Source: Bradyrhizobium zhengyangense (GTDB lineage: Bacteria; Pseudomonadota; Alphaproteobacteria; Rhizobiales; Xanthobacteraceae). Taken from it: 64,000 nucleotides of DNA. Of the stretch, positions 25,924-35,783 are shown one piece after another (the first letter of the stretch is position 1; each line of letters starts with the position of its first letter). The notes beneath the pieces were generated by a model. It was given only the letters and a program-made list of their open reading frames with translations, was not told the DNA's origin and did not search any database. The stretch covers positions 1,302,001-1,366,000 of the forward strand of contig NZ_JAKLUA010000001.1 of assembly GCF_022012435.1 (NCBI RefSeq). Direction: 5' to 3'. Made by a program: the position numbers and the translations under genes.

Positions 25924-28460
25924 GGAATGCCTCGACCATCGACCGGCTGAGGCCGCTGCTGATCGCGACCGCCGCGGTCATCGCGCTGCCGTTCCTGCTG
26001 CGCGCGCTCGACCTGTCACTCAACACCGGTACCTGGATGCTTGGCCTCGCCGTCGCCACGATGGGGCTCAATCTCTGCATCGGCTATACCGGCCTCGTCT
26101 CGTTCGGCCACAGTGCCTGGTTCGGCGTCGGCGCCTATGCGGCCGGGTTGATTCAGTTGCGTTTCTTCCCCGGCGAGATCTGGCTGCCGCTGTTGGGATC
26201 GATGGTCGTCGTCGCCATCGCATCCACCGTGACGGGCGTCCTGATCCTGCGCCGGCGTGGCGTCTATTTCTCGCTGCTGACGCTGGCGCTCGCAGCGCTC
26301 GTCTACACCACCGCCTTCCGCTGGACGAGCCTTACCGGCGGCGAGGACGGGCTCGGCGGGCTGCAGCGCGGCGGCATCGGACCAGTCGGCTTTGACAGCG
26401 CGCTCAACTACTACATCATGGTCGCGGCAACCGGCCTCGCGGTGCTCTACGTCCTGATGCGTCTGGTGCGCTCGCCGTTCGGGCATGTGCTGGTTGCGAT
26501 CCGCGAGAACCAGTTGCGCGCGAACTTTCAAGGCTATCCCGTCGAGCATTACAAGCTCGTGGTGTTTGTCGTCTCGGCGGTCGTCACGGGCCTCGCTGGT
26601 GCGCTAATCGCGTTCTTGAACTATCTGGTCTCCGCCGAAGCCGTCTCGGTACCGTTCGCCGGAGAGCTGTTGGCGATGGTCGTGATCGGCGGCATGCGTA
26701 GCCTGCTCGGCCCCGCGCTCGGCGCTGTGTTCTTCATCCTGTTCCGAGAATTGTTCTCGATCTGGACGTCGGACTGGCTGTTCTGGTTCGGCCTCACCTT
26801 CGTGGCCTTCGTGATGTATTCGCCCGGCGGCCTCGTCGGCATCGGCGCGTTGATCATGCGACGCGTGCGTCCGCCTGCCGAGGAGACGGCCGCGATGAGC
26901 CGACGCAAGATCTATGACGGCCTGCCGCTGCCCGACTTCCTGCGGCCGGATACGTTGACGGGAACGGTGCTGGAGGTCAGCCACGTCTCGCGAAAGTTCG
27001 GCGGCATCCGCGCCGTGGAGAATGCCAGCCTCAAAGTCGCCGCCGGCGAAATCCACGCACTGATTGGGCCGAACGGCGCCGGCAAGACGACGCTGTTCAA
27101 CCTGGTCTCCGGGCTTTACGCACCGGACCAGGGCACGATTCGTCTTCAGGGGCGCGACATCGCCGGGGTGCCAGCGAACCTTATCTGTCATCAGGGGCTG
27201 GCGCGCTCGTTTCAGATCACCAATCTGTTCCGCGGGCTCTCGATCTACGAAAACCTTCGCCTGTCGCTGCAAGCACGGCGCGCCATGCAGTTTGACATCT
27301 GGAACGATGTCGATGCCTACGGAGATATTCACGCGGAGACCGCGGCGCTGGTCAAATTCCTCGGCCTCGAAGGCATCGAAGAGATCGAGGGCGGCGAGCT
27401 CTCTTACGGCGGGCAGCGGCTGGTTGATCTCGGCATCGCGCTCGGCTCGAAGCCGCAGGTGTTGCTGCTCGACGAACCGCTCGCCGGCCTTGCCGCAGCC
27501 GAACGCGAGCGGGTGTCGAACCTCGTCAAGAACATCGCAGCTAACATCCCCGTGCTGATCGTCGAGCACGACATCGATCGTGTGCTCGGCTTCTCGCAGG
27601 TGGTCACCGTGATGAACCAGGGCGAGGTCCTGATGTCCGACTGCCCCGGCGCGGTCAGGGCCGATCGGCGGGTGCAGGAGATCTATACCGGCAAGGGCAT
27701 TCCAGCCGTCGAACATCGGCGCGGTGACACGCCTGACAGCGACCGCGCAACCGTGCTGCGGCTCGATCGCGTCAACACGTTCTACGGCAAGAGCCACATC
27801 CTCAACGACGCTGCGCTCGACGTGCGCGAAGGCGAGATCGTCGCACTGCTCGGGCGCAATGGCGCGGGCAAATCAACGCTCCTGAAGACCATTGCCGGCC
27901 TCGTGCCGGCGGCGACCGGTAGCATCGCCTATCGTGGCGACGACATTGCCAGCCTCCCCGCACCTGACATCGCCCGTCGCGGCGTCGGCTATGTACCGCA
28001 GGGGCGCGGCCTGTTCGCCGGCATGACGGTGCGCGAAAACCTCGCGCTTGGGCGCCTCGCGCGCAAAACCGACGGCAGTGATGGCGTGGTCTGGGACGAA
28101 GAGCAGATCCTGCAGTATTTCCCACGTCTCAAGGAACGGATGAATATTGGAGCCGACTATCTCTCCGGCGGCGAGCAGCAGATGGTCGCGGTCGCCCGTG
28201 CGATGTCCGGCAATGTGCGCCTGCTGCTGCTCGACGAGCCGTTCGAGGGGCTAGCCCCTGCGGTGACGCTGGAGCTGTTCAAAGTTTTCGACCAGCTCCG
28301 CCGACAGATGTCGATTGTGATCGTCGAGCACAATCTCGATCTCGTGCTCGCACTAGCCGACCGCGTCTTCGCGCTGGAACACGGCGCGGTGTTCCACCAG
28401 GGCCCCGCTGCGCCGCTGCTCAACGATCTGAGCTACCGCAAGCAAATCCTGTGGCTGTGA
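25920..28460 (+). CDS. Fused LivM permease - LivG ATPase - LivF ATPase
   Basis: This single 846-aa frame combines three normally separate subunits. Residues 1-320 form a LivM-type permease (LCIGYTGLVSFGHSAWFGVGAY; loop GHVLVAIRENQLRANFQGY). Residues about 345-585 form a LivG-type ATPase with Walker A GPNGAGKTT (about 382), signature LSYGGQR (about 493) and Walker B LLLDEPLAG. Residues about 610-846 form a LivF-type ATPase with Walker A GRNGAGKST (about 644), LSGGEQQ (about 747) and LLLDEPFEG. No stop or frameshift interrupts it. It should assemble as one chain with the separate LivH-type permease. LivM-LivG fusions occur in relatives; the three-way fusion is rarer as far as I know. Confidence 0.93.
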   Translation: MRNASTIDRLRPLLIATAAVIALPFLLRALDLSLNTGTWMLGLAVATMGLNLCIGYTGLVSFGHSAWFGVGAYAAGLIQLRFFPGEIWLPLLGSMVVVAIASTVTGVLILRRRGVYFSLLTLALAALVYTTAFRWTSLTGGEDGLGGLQRGGIGPVGFDSALNYYIMVAATGLAVLYVLMRLVRSPFGHVLVAIRENQLRANFQGYPVEHYKLVVFVVSAVVTGLAGALIAFLNYLVSAEAVSVPFAGELLAMVVIGGMRSLLGPALGAVFFILFRELFSIWTSDWLFWFGLTFVAFVMYSPGGLVGIGALIMRRVRPPAEETAAMSRRKIYDGLPLPDFLRPDTLTGTVLEVSHVSRKFGGIRAVENASLKVAAGEIHALIGPNGAGKTTLFNLVSGLYAPDQGTIRLQGRDIAGVPANLICHQGLARSFQITNLFRGLSIYENLRLSLQARRAMQFDIWNDVDAYGDIHAETAALVKFLGLEGIEEIEGGELSYGGQRLVDLGIALGSKPQVLLLDEPLAGLAAAERERVSNLVKNIAANIPVLIVEHDIDRVLGFSQVVTVMNQGEVLMSDCPGAVRADRRVQEIYTGKGIPAVEHRRGDTPDSDRATVLRLDRVNTFYGKSHILNDAALDVREGEIVALLGRNGAGKSTLLKTIAGLVPAATGSIAYRGDDIASLPAPDIARRGVGYVPQGRGLFAGMTVRENLALGRLARKTDGSDGVVWDEEQILQYFPRLKERMNIGADYLSGGEQQMVAVARAMSGNVRLLLLDEPFEGLAPAVTLELFKVFDQLRRQMSIVIVEHNLDLVLALADRVFALEHGAVFHQGPAAPLLNDLSYRKQILWL

Positions 28461-28609
28461 GGGCTTACTCCTAGTTGACTTCGACACTAATTGCCGCTGC
28501 GCAAACTCCTCATCTTCCCTTGATTCCGGCGCATATCGAACCCCACCTTCGACTTTACTGCGTGGTAGGGCCGGGGACGCGACGCTGCGCGCAAAAACGG
28601 CGCGTGAGT

Positions 28610-28626
28610 TTGCCTCGATCAGGCAA
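28610..28626. terminator. Small hairpin between convergent ABC operons
   Basis: TTGCCT-CGATC-AGGCAA is a perfect 6-bp stem 4 bp beyond the minus-strand ATPase stop, in the gap between two convergent operons. There is no T run, so termination is only suggested. Confidence 0.3.
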
Positions 28627-28629
28627 CAA

Positions 28630-29367
28630 TCACGCGGCGCCGCTAAGATAGAGCCGCTTGACGATATCGTTGCCCCGCAATTCGTCCACCGAGCCGGCCG
28701 ACACAACGATCTCACCATGGACAATGATATAGCCACGGCTGGCGATCCGGATCGCCTGATTGAAGTTCTGCTCCGCCATCAGCACCGTCAGGCCGAGATG
28801 CTGATTGAGCTCACCTATCTTGGTGATCGTCTGCGAGACCAGGAGCGGTGAGAGACCCACCGAAGGTTCGTCGACCAATAACAACCGTGGTGATGACATC
28901 AGGGCACGTGCAATCGCCAGCATCTGCTGTTGCCCGCCCGACATGGTGCCCGCCAGTTGCCCCTGCCGCTCCTTGAGAACGGGAAACGTCTCGAAAGCGA
29001 CCGCCAGGTTGCGGTCTATATTGCGCCTGGCGGCCTTGCGGAACGCACCGAGCATCAGGTTTTCCAGCACGGTCAACCGAGGGAACAACCGCCGGCCTTC
29101 TGGAACCATCGCTACGCCGAGGTCGACGATGTCTTCGGTCGAAAGACGGGACAGATCGTGCGCGGCTCCGTCAATCGTCAATGAGATGACGCCACGTTGC
29201 GACCGCACCAGGCCCGCGATGCACTTCATGAGCGTGCTCTTGCCGTTGCCGTTGGTGCCGAGCAAGGCAACGGTTTCGCCGGCCTCAACATGGAGCGAAA
29301 CGCCGCGCAGCGCCTTCACAGCGCCGTAACCCGCATCGAGGTCATTGATGGCAAGGCTAAGTGCCAA
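28630..29367 (-). CDS. LivF-type ABC ATP-binding protein
   Basis: The 245-aa ATPase has Walker A GTNGNGKST, signature MSGGQQQMLAIARAL, Walker B LLLVDEPSVGLSP and LivF-type MVPEGRRLFPRLTVLENL. The start is taken as TTG at 29367, since AGGAGG lies 7 nt upstream and the domain begins right after; this overlaps the preceding ATPase gene by 11 nt. Last gene of the long minus-strand coxMSL-liv unit. Confidence 0.9.
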   Translation of the reverse strand: MALSLAINDLDAGYGAVKALRGVSLHVEAGETVALLGTNGNGKSTLMKCIAGLVRSQRGVISLTIDGAAHDLSRLSTEDIVDLGVAMVPEGRRLFPRLTVLENLMLGAFRKAARRNIDRNLAVAFETFPVLKERQGQLAGTMSGGQQQMLAIARALMSSPRLLLVDEPSVGLSPLLVSQTITKIGELNQHLGLTVLMAEQNFNQAIRIASRGYIIVHGEIVVSAGSVDELRGNDIVKRLYLSGAA

Positions 29368-30097
29368 GATAGGCCTCCTGCACCCGTTTGTCGGCCATGA
29401 CTTCGGACGGCGCTCCGATTGCGATGATCCGGCCGGCATCAAGACACATGACGCGCTCAGAGAAGCGCATCACTGCCTGCATGATGTGCTCAATCATGAT
29501 GATGGTGATGTCCCGGCTTGCAAGGCTCAACAGCAGGTCCAACACCTCGTCGACTTCCGAGCTGGAAAGACCCGCCATGGCCTCGTCCGAAATCAGCAGC
29601 TTGGGGTGCGTTGCCATCGCACGCGCGAGCTCCATCTTGCGTAATTCCACCTGACTGAGCTGCGTGGCCAAGACGTTGACCTTCGACCCTAGCCCCATTT
29701 GATCCAGGATCGACATCATGGTGTCCCGGCGCTGCGTCACAGACACGTGCTCGTGCGCGGCGAAGTCGAGTGCGACCATGAGATTTTCGGCAACCGTCAT
29801 GCTCCGGAACGGCCGCGGAATCTGGAAGCTGCGGGCAATCCCGCGGCGCGTGCGCAGGTGCGGCTGGAGCGGCGTAATGTCCTCATCGCGAAACAGGATG
29901 GTGCCGGGTTCAGTGCGAAACGCCCCGGAAATGCAGTTGATCAGGGTTGTCTTGCCCGAACCATTCGGACCGATCAGGCCGAACCGCTCGCCGGGCCGAA
30001 TATCGACGCTGACACGGTGGAGCGCTGTGAACCCGCCAAAGCGCTTCGTGAGCGCGCAAATCCGTAGCAGCGGCGCCTGGGTCTCGGAGAGGGTCAT
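29357..30097 (-). CDS. LivG-type ABC ATP-binding protein
   Basis: The 246-aa ATPase shows Walker A GPNGSGKTT, ARSFQIPRPFRSMTVAENL (LivG-type Q-loop region), a divergent signature LSQVELRKMELARAM and Walker B LLISDEAMAGLSSSE. In Walker B the usual LDEP is SDEA, so the proline after the catalytic Glu is replaced. It overlaps the LivM stop by 4 nt. Confidence 0.9.
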   Translation of the reverse strand: MTLSETQAPLLRICALTKRFGGFTALHRVSVDIRPGERFGLIGPNGSGKTTLINCISGAFRTEPGTILFRDEDITPLQPHLRTRRGIARSFQIPRPFRSMTVAENLMVALDFAAHEHVSVTQRRDTMMSILDQMGLGSKVNVLATQLSQVELRKMELARAMATHPKLLISDEAMAGLSSSEVDEVLDLLLSLASRDITIIMIEHIMQAVMRFSERVMCLDAGRIIAIGAPSEVMADKRVQEAYLGT

Positions 30098-31053
30098 ATC
30101 TCACCCTCCTTTCGGTGGCCGCGCAGCTTATTGATCAGGCCGACGATACCCTCCGGGGCGCCCACGACGAACAGCACCAGCATCAAGCCAAGCACCAGCA
30201 AATTAACTTCCGACGAGATTGTGACGGTCAGCACTTGCTGCGTCGTGCCCAGCAGGATCGCACCGATGATGGGTCCTGCCCAATGCGCGGTTCCACCGAT
30301 CAGCGACATCGCCAACGTCGTGACGGAGTAATTGAGATTGAACGCCGACCCGGGGTCCGCGTATTGCAGGTACATCGCAGCGGGGGCGCCGATGGCGCAC
30401 ATCAGCGCCCCTGAGATCACGCAGGCGAGCAGCTTCAACCGCAAGGTCGGCACGCCCGAGCATTCGGCCGCAAGTTCGTCGTCCCTGAGCGCCTGCAAGC
30501 CGCGGCCGATCCACGAGTTCTGGATGTAGCGCGAGATCGCAACCGCCAGGACCACGAGGACGGCTTGGACGAAGAATAGCATCTGCACATAGCTGTCGAA
30601 CGGCGAAGTCACCGCTGGCCGCTGGATCTGAATACCCGCCGCTCCACCGACATATCGCCAGTTCGTGATCGTCGTCTCGATGACGATCGTCAACGCAATC
30701 GTCGCGATCGAGAAGAAGATGCCCTGCATGCGAAGCGTCAGAAGACCGAGCGCGAGCCCCATGAGCGCGCCGACCGCGGCGCCCGTCAGGATCTGAAGGG
30801 GAAGCGGCGCGCCAAAGGCACTCACCATAAACACCGAAGCATAGACACCAACGCCGTAAAACGCGCTAGTGCCGAAATTCACATACCCAGCATAACCGCC
30901 AAGGATACTCCAAGCGACGGCGAGCGCGATGGACTGCAGGATGACGTAGCCCGCGAAGAACGGATATTGGTTTGCGACGACCTGCGTCATCACAAGGACG
31001 GCAGCGAGAAAGACGACCGCTCCGATCCAGAAAGCAATGTCGTTGCGTTTCAT
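30094..31053 (-). CDS. LivM-type ABC permease
   Basis: The 319-aa inner-membrane permease has GGYAGYVNFGTSAFYGVGVY, the LivM core, and the loop WIGRGLQALRDDELAAECSGV that couples to the ATPases. The frame is open upstream to 31344, but the extra 97 residues are an Arg-rich shadow of the LivH gene; the ATG at 31053 overlaps the LivH stop by 4 nt and is clearly the start. Confidence 0.92.
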   Translation of the reverse strand: MKRNDIAFWIGAVVFLAAVLVMTQVVANQYPFFAGYVILQSIALAVAWSILGGYAGYVNFGTSAFYGVGVYASVFMVSAFGAPLPLQILTGAAVGALMGLALGLLTLRMQGIFFSIATIALTIVIETTITNWRYVGGAAGIQIQRPAVTSPFDSYVQMLFFVQAVLVVLAVAISRYIQNSWIGRGLQALRDDELAAECSGVPTLRLKLLACVISGALMCAIGAPAAMYLQYADPGSAFNLNYSVTTLAMSLIGGTAHWAGPIIGAILLGTTQQVLTVTISSEVNLLVLGLMLVLFVVGAPEGIVGLINKLRGHRKEGEI

Positions 31054-31931
31054 GATCGCCTGCCAAACAGGCCCTGTGGCCGTACAGCCAGAATGCCGAG
31101 CAACATCGCAAAGGATATCGCCGGAGCCCAGGAGGCGCCGAACAGGGTAAGGACAATCGACTCGGCAACGCCCAGAATGATGGCGGCGACGAGTGTGCCT
31201 CCGAGGCTGCCGAGCCCCGCCATCACCACGACGCAGAATGTTCGTCCGATATAGGCGCGGTCGAGCGTCGGATCGACAGGAGCGACGATGATGAGCAACG
31301 CACCGGCGATCCCGAGCACGGCCGTGGCGATGCCGAAGGCCCATTGCTTGACCTTGATCGGGTTGGCGCCCATCAACCGCAGCGCCTCCTGATCTTGCGC
31401 CACCGCGCGGATGGCGCGGCCCATGAAGGTCCGCGACAGATATAACGTGAGCAACATGGTCAATGCAGTCGCGACAGCGAAGGCAACGAGAAGCCGGTAC
31501 GGAACGCGGATATCACTGAGCCGCCATGCCTTGCCGATATAGCTGGCGGTGACGGAGCGTTGATCGACGCCGAATTGCAGAATGATCAGCACCTCGATGA
31601 TGAAGGCGATGCCGAAGAAGAAGGCAATGCCGCGCACGCTGGCGTCGCTGCCCCGCTTCTCGAACGTCTCGTAGTACAGGCGATACGCCGCAAGCCCTAG
31701 CAGGAAGAATATCGGCGTGATCAGCAGCCCGGCAACCAGTGGATCAACCGCATAGTTCTCGTTTAGGAAATACACCGCATAGGACGCCAGCACCAGAAAC
31801 GCCGGATGCGCGACATGGGGAACATCGAGCAATCCAAACGATACGGACAGCCCGAGGCTGACCGCTCCGTAAAAGCAGCCGAGCAGCACCCCGATCACCA
31901 CCGCATCGAGCAGCAGATCCAGTGAAAACAA
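31050..31931 (-). CDS. LivH-type ABC permease
   Basis: The 293-aa permease has VVIGVLLGCFYGAVSLGLSVSFG, the LivH-type LDVPHVAHPAFLVLASY, and the loop FMGRAIRAVAQDQEALRLMGAN. Paired with the LivM-type gene just downstream. It lies 110 bp after the binding-protein gene. Confidence 0.92.
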   Translation of the reverse strand: MFSLDLLLDAVVIGVLLGCFYGAVSLGLSVSFGLLDVPHVAHPAFLVLASYAVYFLNENYAVDPLVAGLLITPIFFLLGLAAYRLYYETFEKRGSDASVRGIAFFFGIAFIIEVLIILQFGVDQRSVTASYIGKAWRLSDIRVPYRLLVAFAVATALTMLLTLYLSRTFMGRAIRAVAQDQEALRLMGANPIKVKQWAFGIATAVLGIAGALLIIVAPVDPTLDRAYIGRTFCVVVMAGLGSLGGTLVAAIILGVAESIVLTLFGASWAPAISFAMLLGILAVRPQGLFGRRS

Positions 31932-32041
31932 TTGCGGTCCCCCTTAGCCCGGCTCAAGAAGCGCTCCCGAACGGCCCGCGCTGGTATTCGAACTTACGAG
32001 CCCGGGACGACATTTTCCCGGGCAGCCTCGACATGCGTCGC

Positions 32042-33325
32042 CTATGTCCGCGCCGCCTCAAACGGAGCCACCAGCTCGCCGGACTTTAGATTGTCAGGAA
32101 ACAGGATCACCTGTTTGCCCGCGCTACGAAACTGTTCGATGTTCTTGTCCACGATGCCACGGAACTGAGCCTGCAGCACTGCTGTTTCCTTACGCTCGCC
32201 ATCGGCCGAAAACGCGATCGGACCGACGATGGTCTTGTGTGTGTTTTCGCGCAGATGCTTTGCGAGTGCTTTTTGATCCAGCGATCCCACGGCACTGATG
32301 GCCTGCTCGGTGAGCTGGCCGCTGGCATAGCCGAACGGCGCCAGATAATAGCCGAGCGGGTCGATCTTCGCTTCCACAGCCCGCTTGGTGTACTTGTCGA
32401 AGAACTCCTTGGTTCCCTCAAAGTACATGCTTTTCTCGGGAAGCCAGGTGTTGTAGTTGACAACGCCGTTGAGCAGCGAGCCCATATTCTCCATCACGGC
32501 GCCAAACTGAAGGCCGACCATGCCGCCGCCGAAAACCTTGACGCTGTCGCCGATGCCGATCTCGTTGACGGCACGCAGGACGCCGGTCGAGTCCGGCGGA
32601 TAGGACGCGACGTAAACGATGTCGGGCTTGGTCGCCTTGAGCGCGCGGATGATGCTGGAAAACTCAACCGTGTTTGGCGGATAGGCCTGGTCGAACACGA
32701 TCGGCAAGTTGCGCTTGGTCGCGACCTCGCGCGCGGTCTTCGCCAGATTCTGCGCGAATTCCTGGTCAGCCGAAAGCAGCGCCATGGATTTGCCGCCGGC
32801 CTTCTGGCCGATATCGAGATACGAGGTCGCCCAGCTGTCAGCTGGTCCCCACGGGGCATTGTTGAACCACATATCGTGGCCGACCTTGCTGTTGACCTGG
32901 AAAGAGAAGTTGCCGATCAGCAGAAGCCCACGCTGTTTGACCATCGGCATGATCGGCGCCGTCGGTACCGTCGCGTAGGGCGCGAACAAGAGATCGACCT
33001 TGTCGATATCGATCAGCTTCGAATAGATCGCTGGCGTCTCCGAGGCGCTCGACTTGTCGTCATAGACCACCAACTCCACCTTGCGGCCGCCAAGCAGCCC
33101 ACCTTTGGCGTTGACGTCGTCCCGCCAGATCTCGATGCCGAGCAGCGACGCCTTGCCGCCGCCCGCGAGGCCACCGGTTTGCGGCATGCTCATGCCAATC
33201 TTGATCGGAGCCGCGTGCGCCTGCAACAGGTTTGCACCGAGCGGCGAAGCAGCAATCGCTGCACCCGCGGACGCCAACAGGCGACGACGCGAGATCGATC
33301 CTGGCTTGGACACCTTCTTCGACAT
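32042..33325 (-). CDS. Branched-chain amino acid-type ABC substrate-binding protein
   Basis: The 427-aa protein has a Tat-like leader (SISRRRLLASAGAAIAASPLGA) and a type I binding fold (IKIGMSMPQTGGLAGGGKASLLGIEIW, LLGGRKVELVVYDD). It belongs to the amide/aromatic-binding branch by general pattern. It lies 64 bp after coxL in the same direction, so the importer is probably co-transcribed with the hydroxylase and would bring in its substrate. Confidence 0.9.
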   Translation of the reverse strand: MSKKVSKPGSISRRRLLASAGAAIAASPLGANLLQAHAAPIKIGMSMPQTGGLAGGGKASLLGIEIWRDDVNAKGGLLGGRKVELVVYDDKSSASETPAIYSKLIDIDKVDLLFAPYATVPTAPIMPMVKQRGLLLIGNFSFQVNSKVGHDMWFNNAPWGPADSWATSYLDIGQKAGGKSMALLSADQEFAQNLAKTAREVATKRNLPIVFDQAYPPNTVEFSSIIRALKATKPDIVYVASYPPDSTGVLRAVNEIGIGDSVKVFGGGMVGLQFGAVMENMGSLLNGVVNYNTWLPEKSMYFEGTKEFFDKYTKRAVEAKIDPLGYYLAPFGYASGQLTEQAISAVGSLDQKALAKHLRENTHKTIVGPIAFSADGERKETAVLQAQFRGIVDKNIEQFRSAGKQVILFPDNLKSGELVAPFEAART

Positions 33326-33389
33326 AAGCAGTTTCCTCCCTGGTATATTGTTGTTTGGCGTGATCTTGTTTGGCCAGCAGCGCCCCTCG

Positions 33390-35783
33390 TCAGATTTTCT
33401 TCAGAGCCGTCAGGATAACCTGCGGTGTCAGGGGAATCTCGGTAATTATTGTTTCGAACGGTGTGAGCGCGTCGTTGACCGCGTTGGTCACCGCCGCTGC
33501 CGCCCCGGCGGTGCCCGCCTCGCCCGCGCCCTTGGCGCCGAGCTCGGACTCGCGCGTCGGCGAGACCACATGGCCGACGTCGATATCGGGCATTTCGCCG
33601 GACATCGGCACCAGATAATCGGCCATGTTGGCATTGGTGAGCTGTCCGCGATCGTCATAGATGCATTTTTCAAACAGCGCCGCGCCGAGCCCCTGCACCA
33701 CTCCGCCCCTGATCTGCTCGTCGACCAGTTGCGGGTTGATGATGGTGCCGCAATCCTCGACCACCCAATGCCTCAGCAATTTGACGAAGCCGGTGTCGGT
33801 ATCGACCTCGACCCAGGCGGCCTGAACGCCGTTGGTGAAGGCAAACGGATACTCCCGGGGAACGAAGTGCCTCGTCGCCATCAGTTCGGGCTGGATGCCT
33901 GGCGGCAAGGTGTCGGGACGGAAATAGACGATGCGCGCGAGCTCGTTCAAATCGATGCGCGGCGTACCGTCGCTAGCGCTAACTACTACATTGTTCACGA
34001 TATCGAGCTCGGCCGGGCTCGCTTGCAGGATGGCGGCGGCCACATCGAGGATATTTTGGCGCAGGACCTTTGTCGCCTGCAACGCCGCCTCGCCGCCAAT
34101 GCCAGCACCGCGCGACGCCCAGGTGCCGCCGCCGTAAGGCGTCATGTCGGTATCACCGAGGACGACGCGGACGCGGTCCATGGAAACGCCGAGTACACTG
34201 CCCACGATTTGCGCCGTGAGCGACTCCGAGCCCTGCCCCTGTTCGGTGATGCTAGTCAGGCAGATCACCGAGCCTTGTGCATCTAACCGCACCGCGACGC
34301 CGTCCTGGGATGATATCCTGGCTCCGCCAACCCCGTAGAACGCAGCGCTCGGATTGGTCACCTCAATGAAGCTCGCTATGCCGATGCCGCGAAAGATGCC
34401 GTCCTTGCGCAACCTGGCCTGCTCGGACCGCAGCGCCTGGTAGTCCATCATCTCGACGATCTTGGTCAGCGACGCGTGATGCGACAACTGCTCGAACCGC
34501 AGCCCCGATGGCGAGGTACAGGGGTAAGCGTCGTCAGCGATCAGATTGCGGCGGCGGATCTCCACCGGGTCCATGCCGATTTCCAGCGCGGCAAGATCGA
34601 CCAGCCCCTCCGTCACCGAACAGGCAATGGGATGGCCGACCGCACGGTACTGGCACATCACATTCTTGTTCTGAAATACCACCCGCGCCCGCGCTCGATA
34701 ATTCTTGTTGCTGTAGGGGCCGCCGACGAGGTTAACGACCTGGTTGGCCTCGATGGCGCTGGTGCGCGGATACATCGAATAGGGACCGATCCCGGTCAAA
34801 TCGTCGATCTCGAACGCCGTGATGGTACCGTCGCGCTTAATTCCGATCTTGCCCTTACAGCGATGATCGCGGGCGTGGATGTCGGTATTGAAGCTCTCGA
34901 CGCGATCAGCCACGAATTTGACGGGGCGACGTAGCATCTTCGCCAGCGCATAGGTCGCCATCTCGTCGGCGTAGATGTGCACCTTGATGCCGAAGGAGCC
35001 GCCGACATCCTTGCAGACGACGCGAACCTGAGAATCCCGCAGCCCCAGATGCAGCGCCGCGATGTTCTGCACCATGTGCGGGGCCTGGGTGCCCTGATGG
35101 ATCGTGAGCCGCGCTTCGGCGGCATTCCAACTGGCAACGACGGACCGCGGCTCCAGTGTCACGCCGGTGTGCCGGCCGAAGACGAAATCGGCTTCCACCA
35201 CCGCATCGGATTCGGCAAAGGCCTGATCCACGGCGCCTGCCTCGTGAATACGCTCGAACGCGAGATTGTCGCCGAGCGAAGCATGAATGATCGGTGTCGC
35301 CGGATCCAGCGCCGTGCGCATGTCGGTGGCAGCTTCGAGCTCCTCGTACTGGACCGCAACATGTTCCGCGGCATCCTCGGCCGCCGCGCGGCTCGTCGCC
35401 ACGATGGCCGCCACCGCCTCACCCTGCCAGCAGACCCGACCGACGGCGATCGCCGATTGCGGCGCGGATTTCAGGCCCTTGAGATGCGAGAGAACGCCGA
35501 CCCAAGGCGTGATGACGGCGGCAAGCTCCTCGCCCGTCACGACCGCGATCACGCCCGACATCTGCTTGGCCGGGGCGACATCGATGTTTACGATCTTCGC
35601 ATGTGCATGCGGCGAGCGCAGGAACACGACATGCGCCATTCGCGGCAGCTCGAGATCGCTGACATAGCTGCCGCGTCCCTGCAGAAGCCGGTCGAGATTC
35701 GGCCGCGGCACCGTCTTGCCGATATAGGAGTTCGGCCGGTCCAGCACCGACAGCCTTTCGGGATTGGTGCGGATCGAGCTCAT
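33390..35783 (-). CDS. Molybdenum hydroxylase large subunit (CoxL/xanthine dehydrogenase-like)
   Basis: The 797-aa molybdopterin-binding subunit starts with GRGSYVSDLELPRMAHVVFLRSPHAHA, has the MCD-binding segments (GGSFGIK, ACSVTEGLVD) and the C-terminal GAKGAGEAG with the catalytic Glu. The active-site loop reads QYRAVGHP, not the AYRCSFR of true CO dehydrogenase, so it is an aldehyde oxidase or N-heterocycle hydroxylase. It uses water to hydroxylate an aromatic carbon or aldehyde. Gene order M-S-L with 4-nt overlaps is typical of the family. Confidence 0.92.
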   Translation of the reverse strand: MSSIRTNPERLSVLDRPNSYIGKTVPRPNLDRLLQGRGSYVSDLELPRMAHVVFLRSPHAHAKIVNIDVAPAKQMSGVIAVVTGEELAAVITPWVGVLSHLKGLKSAPQSAIAVGRVCWQGEAVAAIVATSRAAAEDAAEHVAVQYEELEAATDMRTALDPATPIIHASLGDNLAFERIHEAGAVDQAFAESDAVVEADFVFGRHTGVTLEPRSVVASWNAAEARLTIHQGTQAPHMVQNIAALHLGLRDSQVRVVCKDVGGSFGIKVHIYADEMATYALAKMLRRPVKFVADRVESFNTDIHARDHRCKGKIGIKRDGTITAFEIDDLTGIGPYSMYPRTSAIEANQVVNLVGGPYSNKNYRARARVVFQNKNVMCQYRAVGHPIACSVTEGLVDLAALEIGMDPVEIRRRNLIADDAYPCTSPSGLRFEQLSHHASLTKIVEMMDYQALRSEQARLRKDGIFRGIGIASFIEVTNPSAAFYGVGGARISSQDGVAVRLDAQGSVICLTSITEQGQGSESLTAQIVGSVLGVSMDRVRVVLGDTDMTPYGGGTWASRGAGIGGEAALQATKVLRQNILDVAAAILQASPAELDIVNNVVVSASDGTPRIDLNELARIVYFRPDTLPPGIQPELMATRHFVPREYPFAFTNGVQAAWVEVDTDTGFVKLLRHWVVEDCGTIINPQLVDEQIRGGVVQGLGAALFEKCIYDDRGQLTNANMADYLVPMSGEMPDIDVGHVVSPTRESELGAKGAGEAGTAGAAAAVTNAVNDALTPFETIITEIPLTPQVILTALKKI

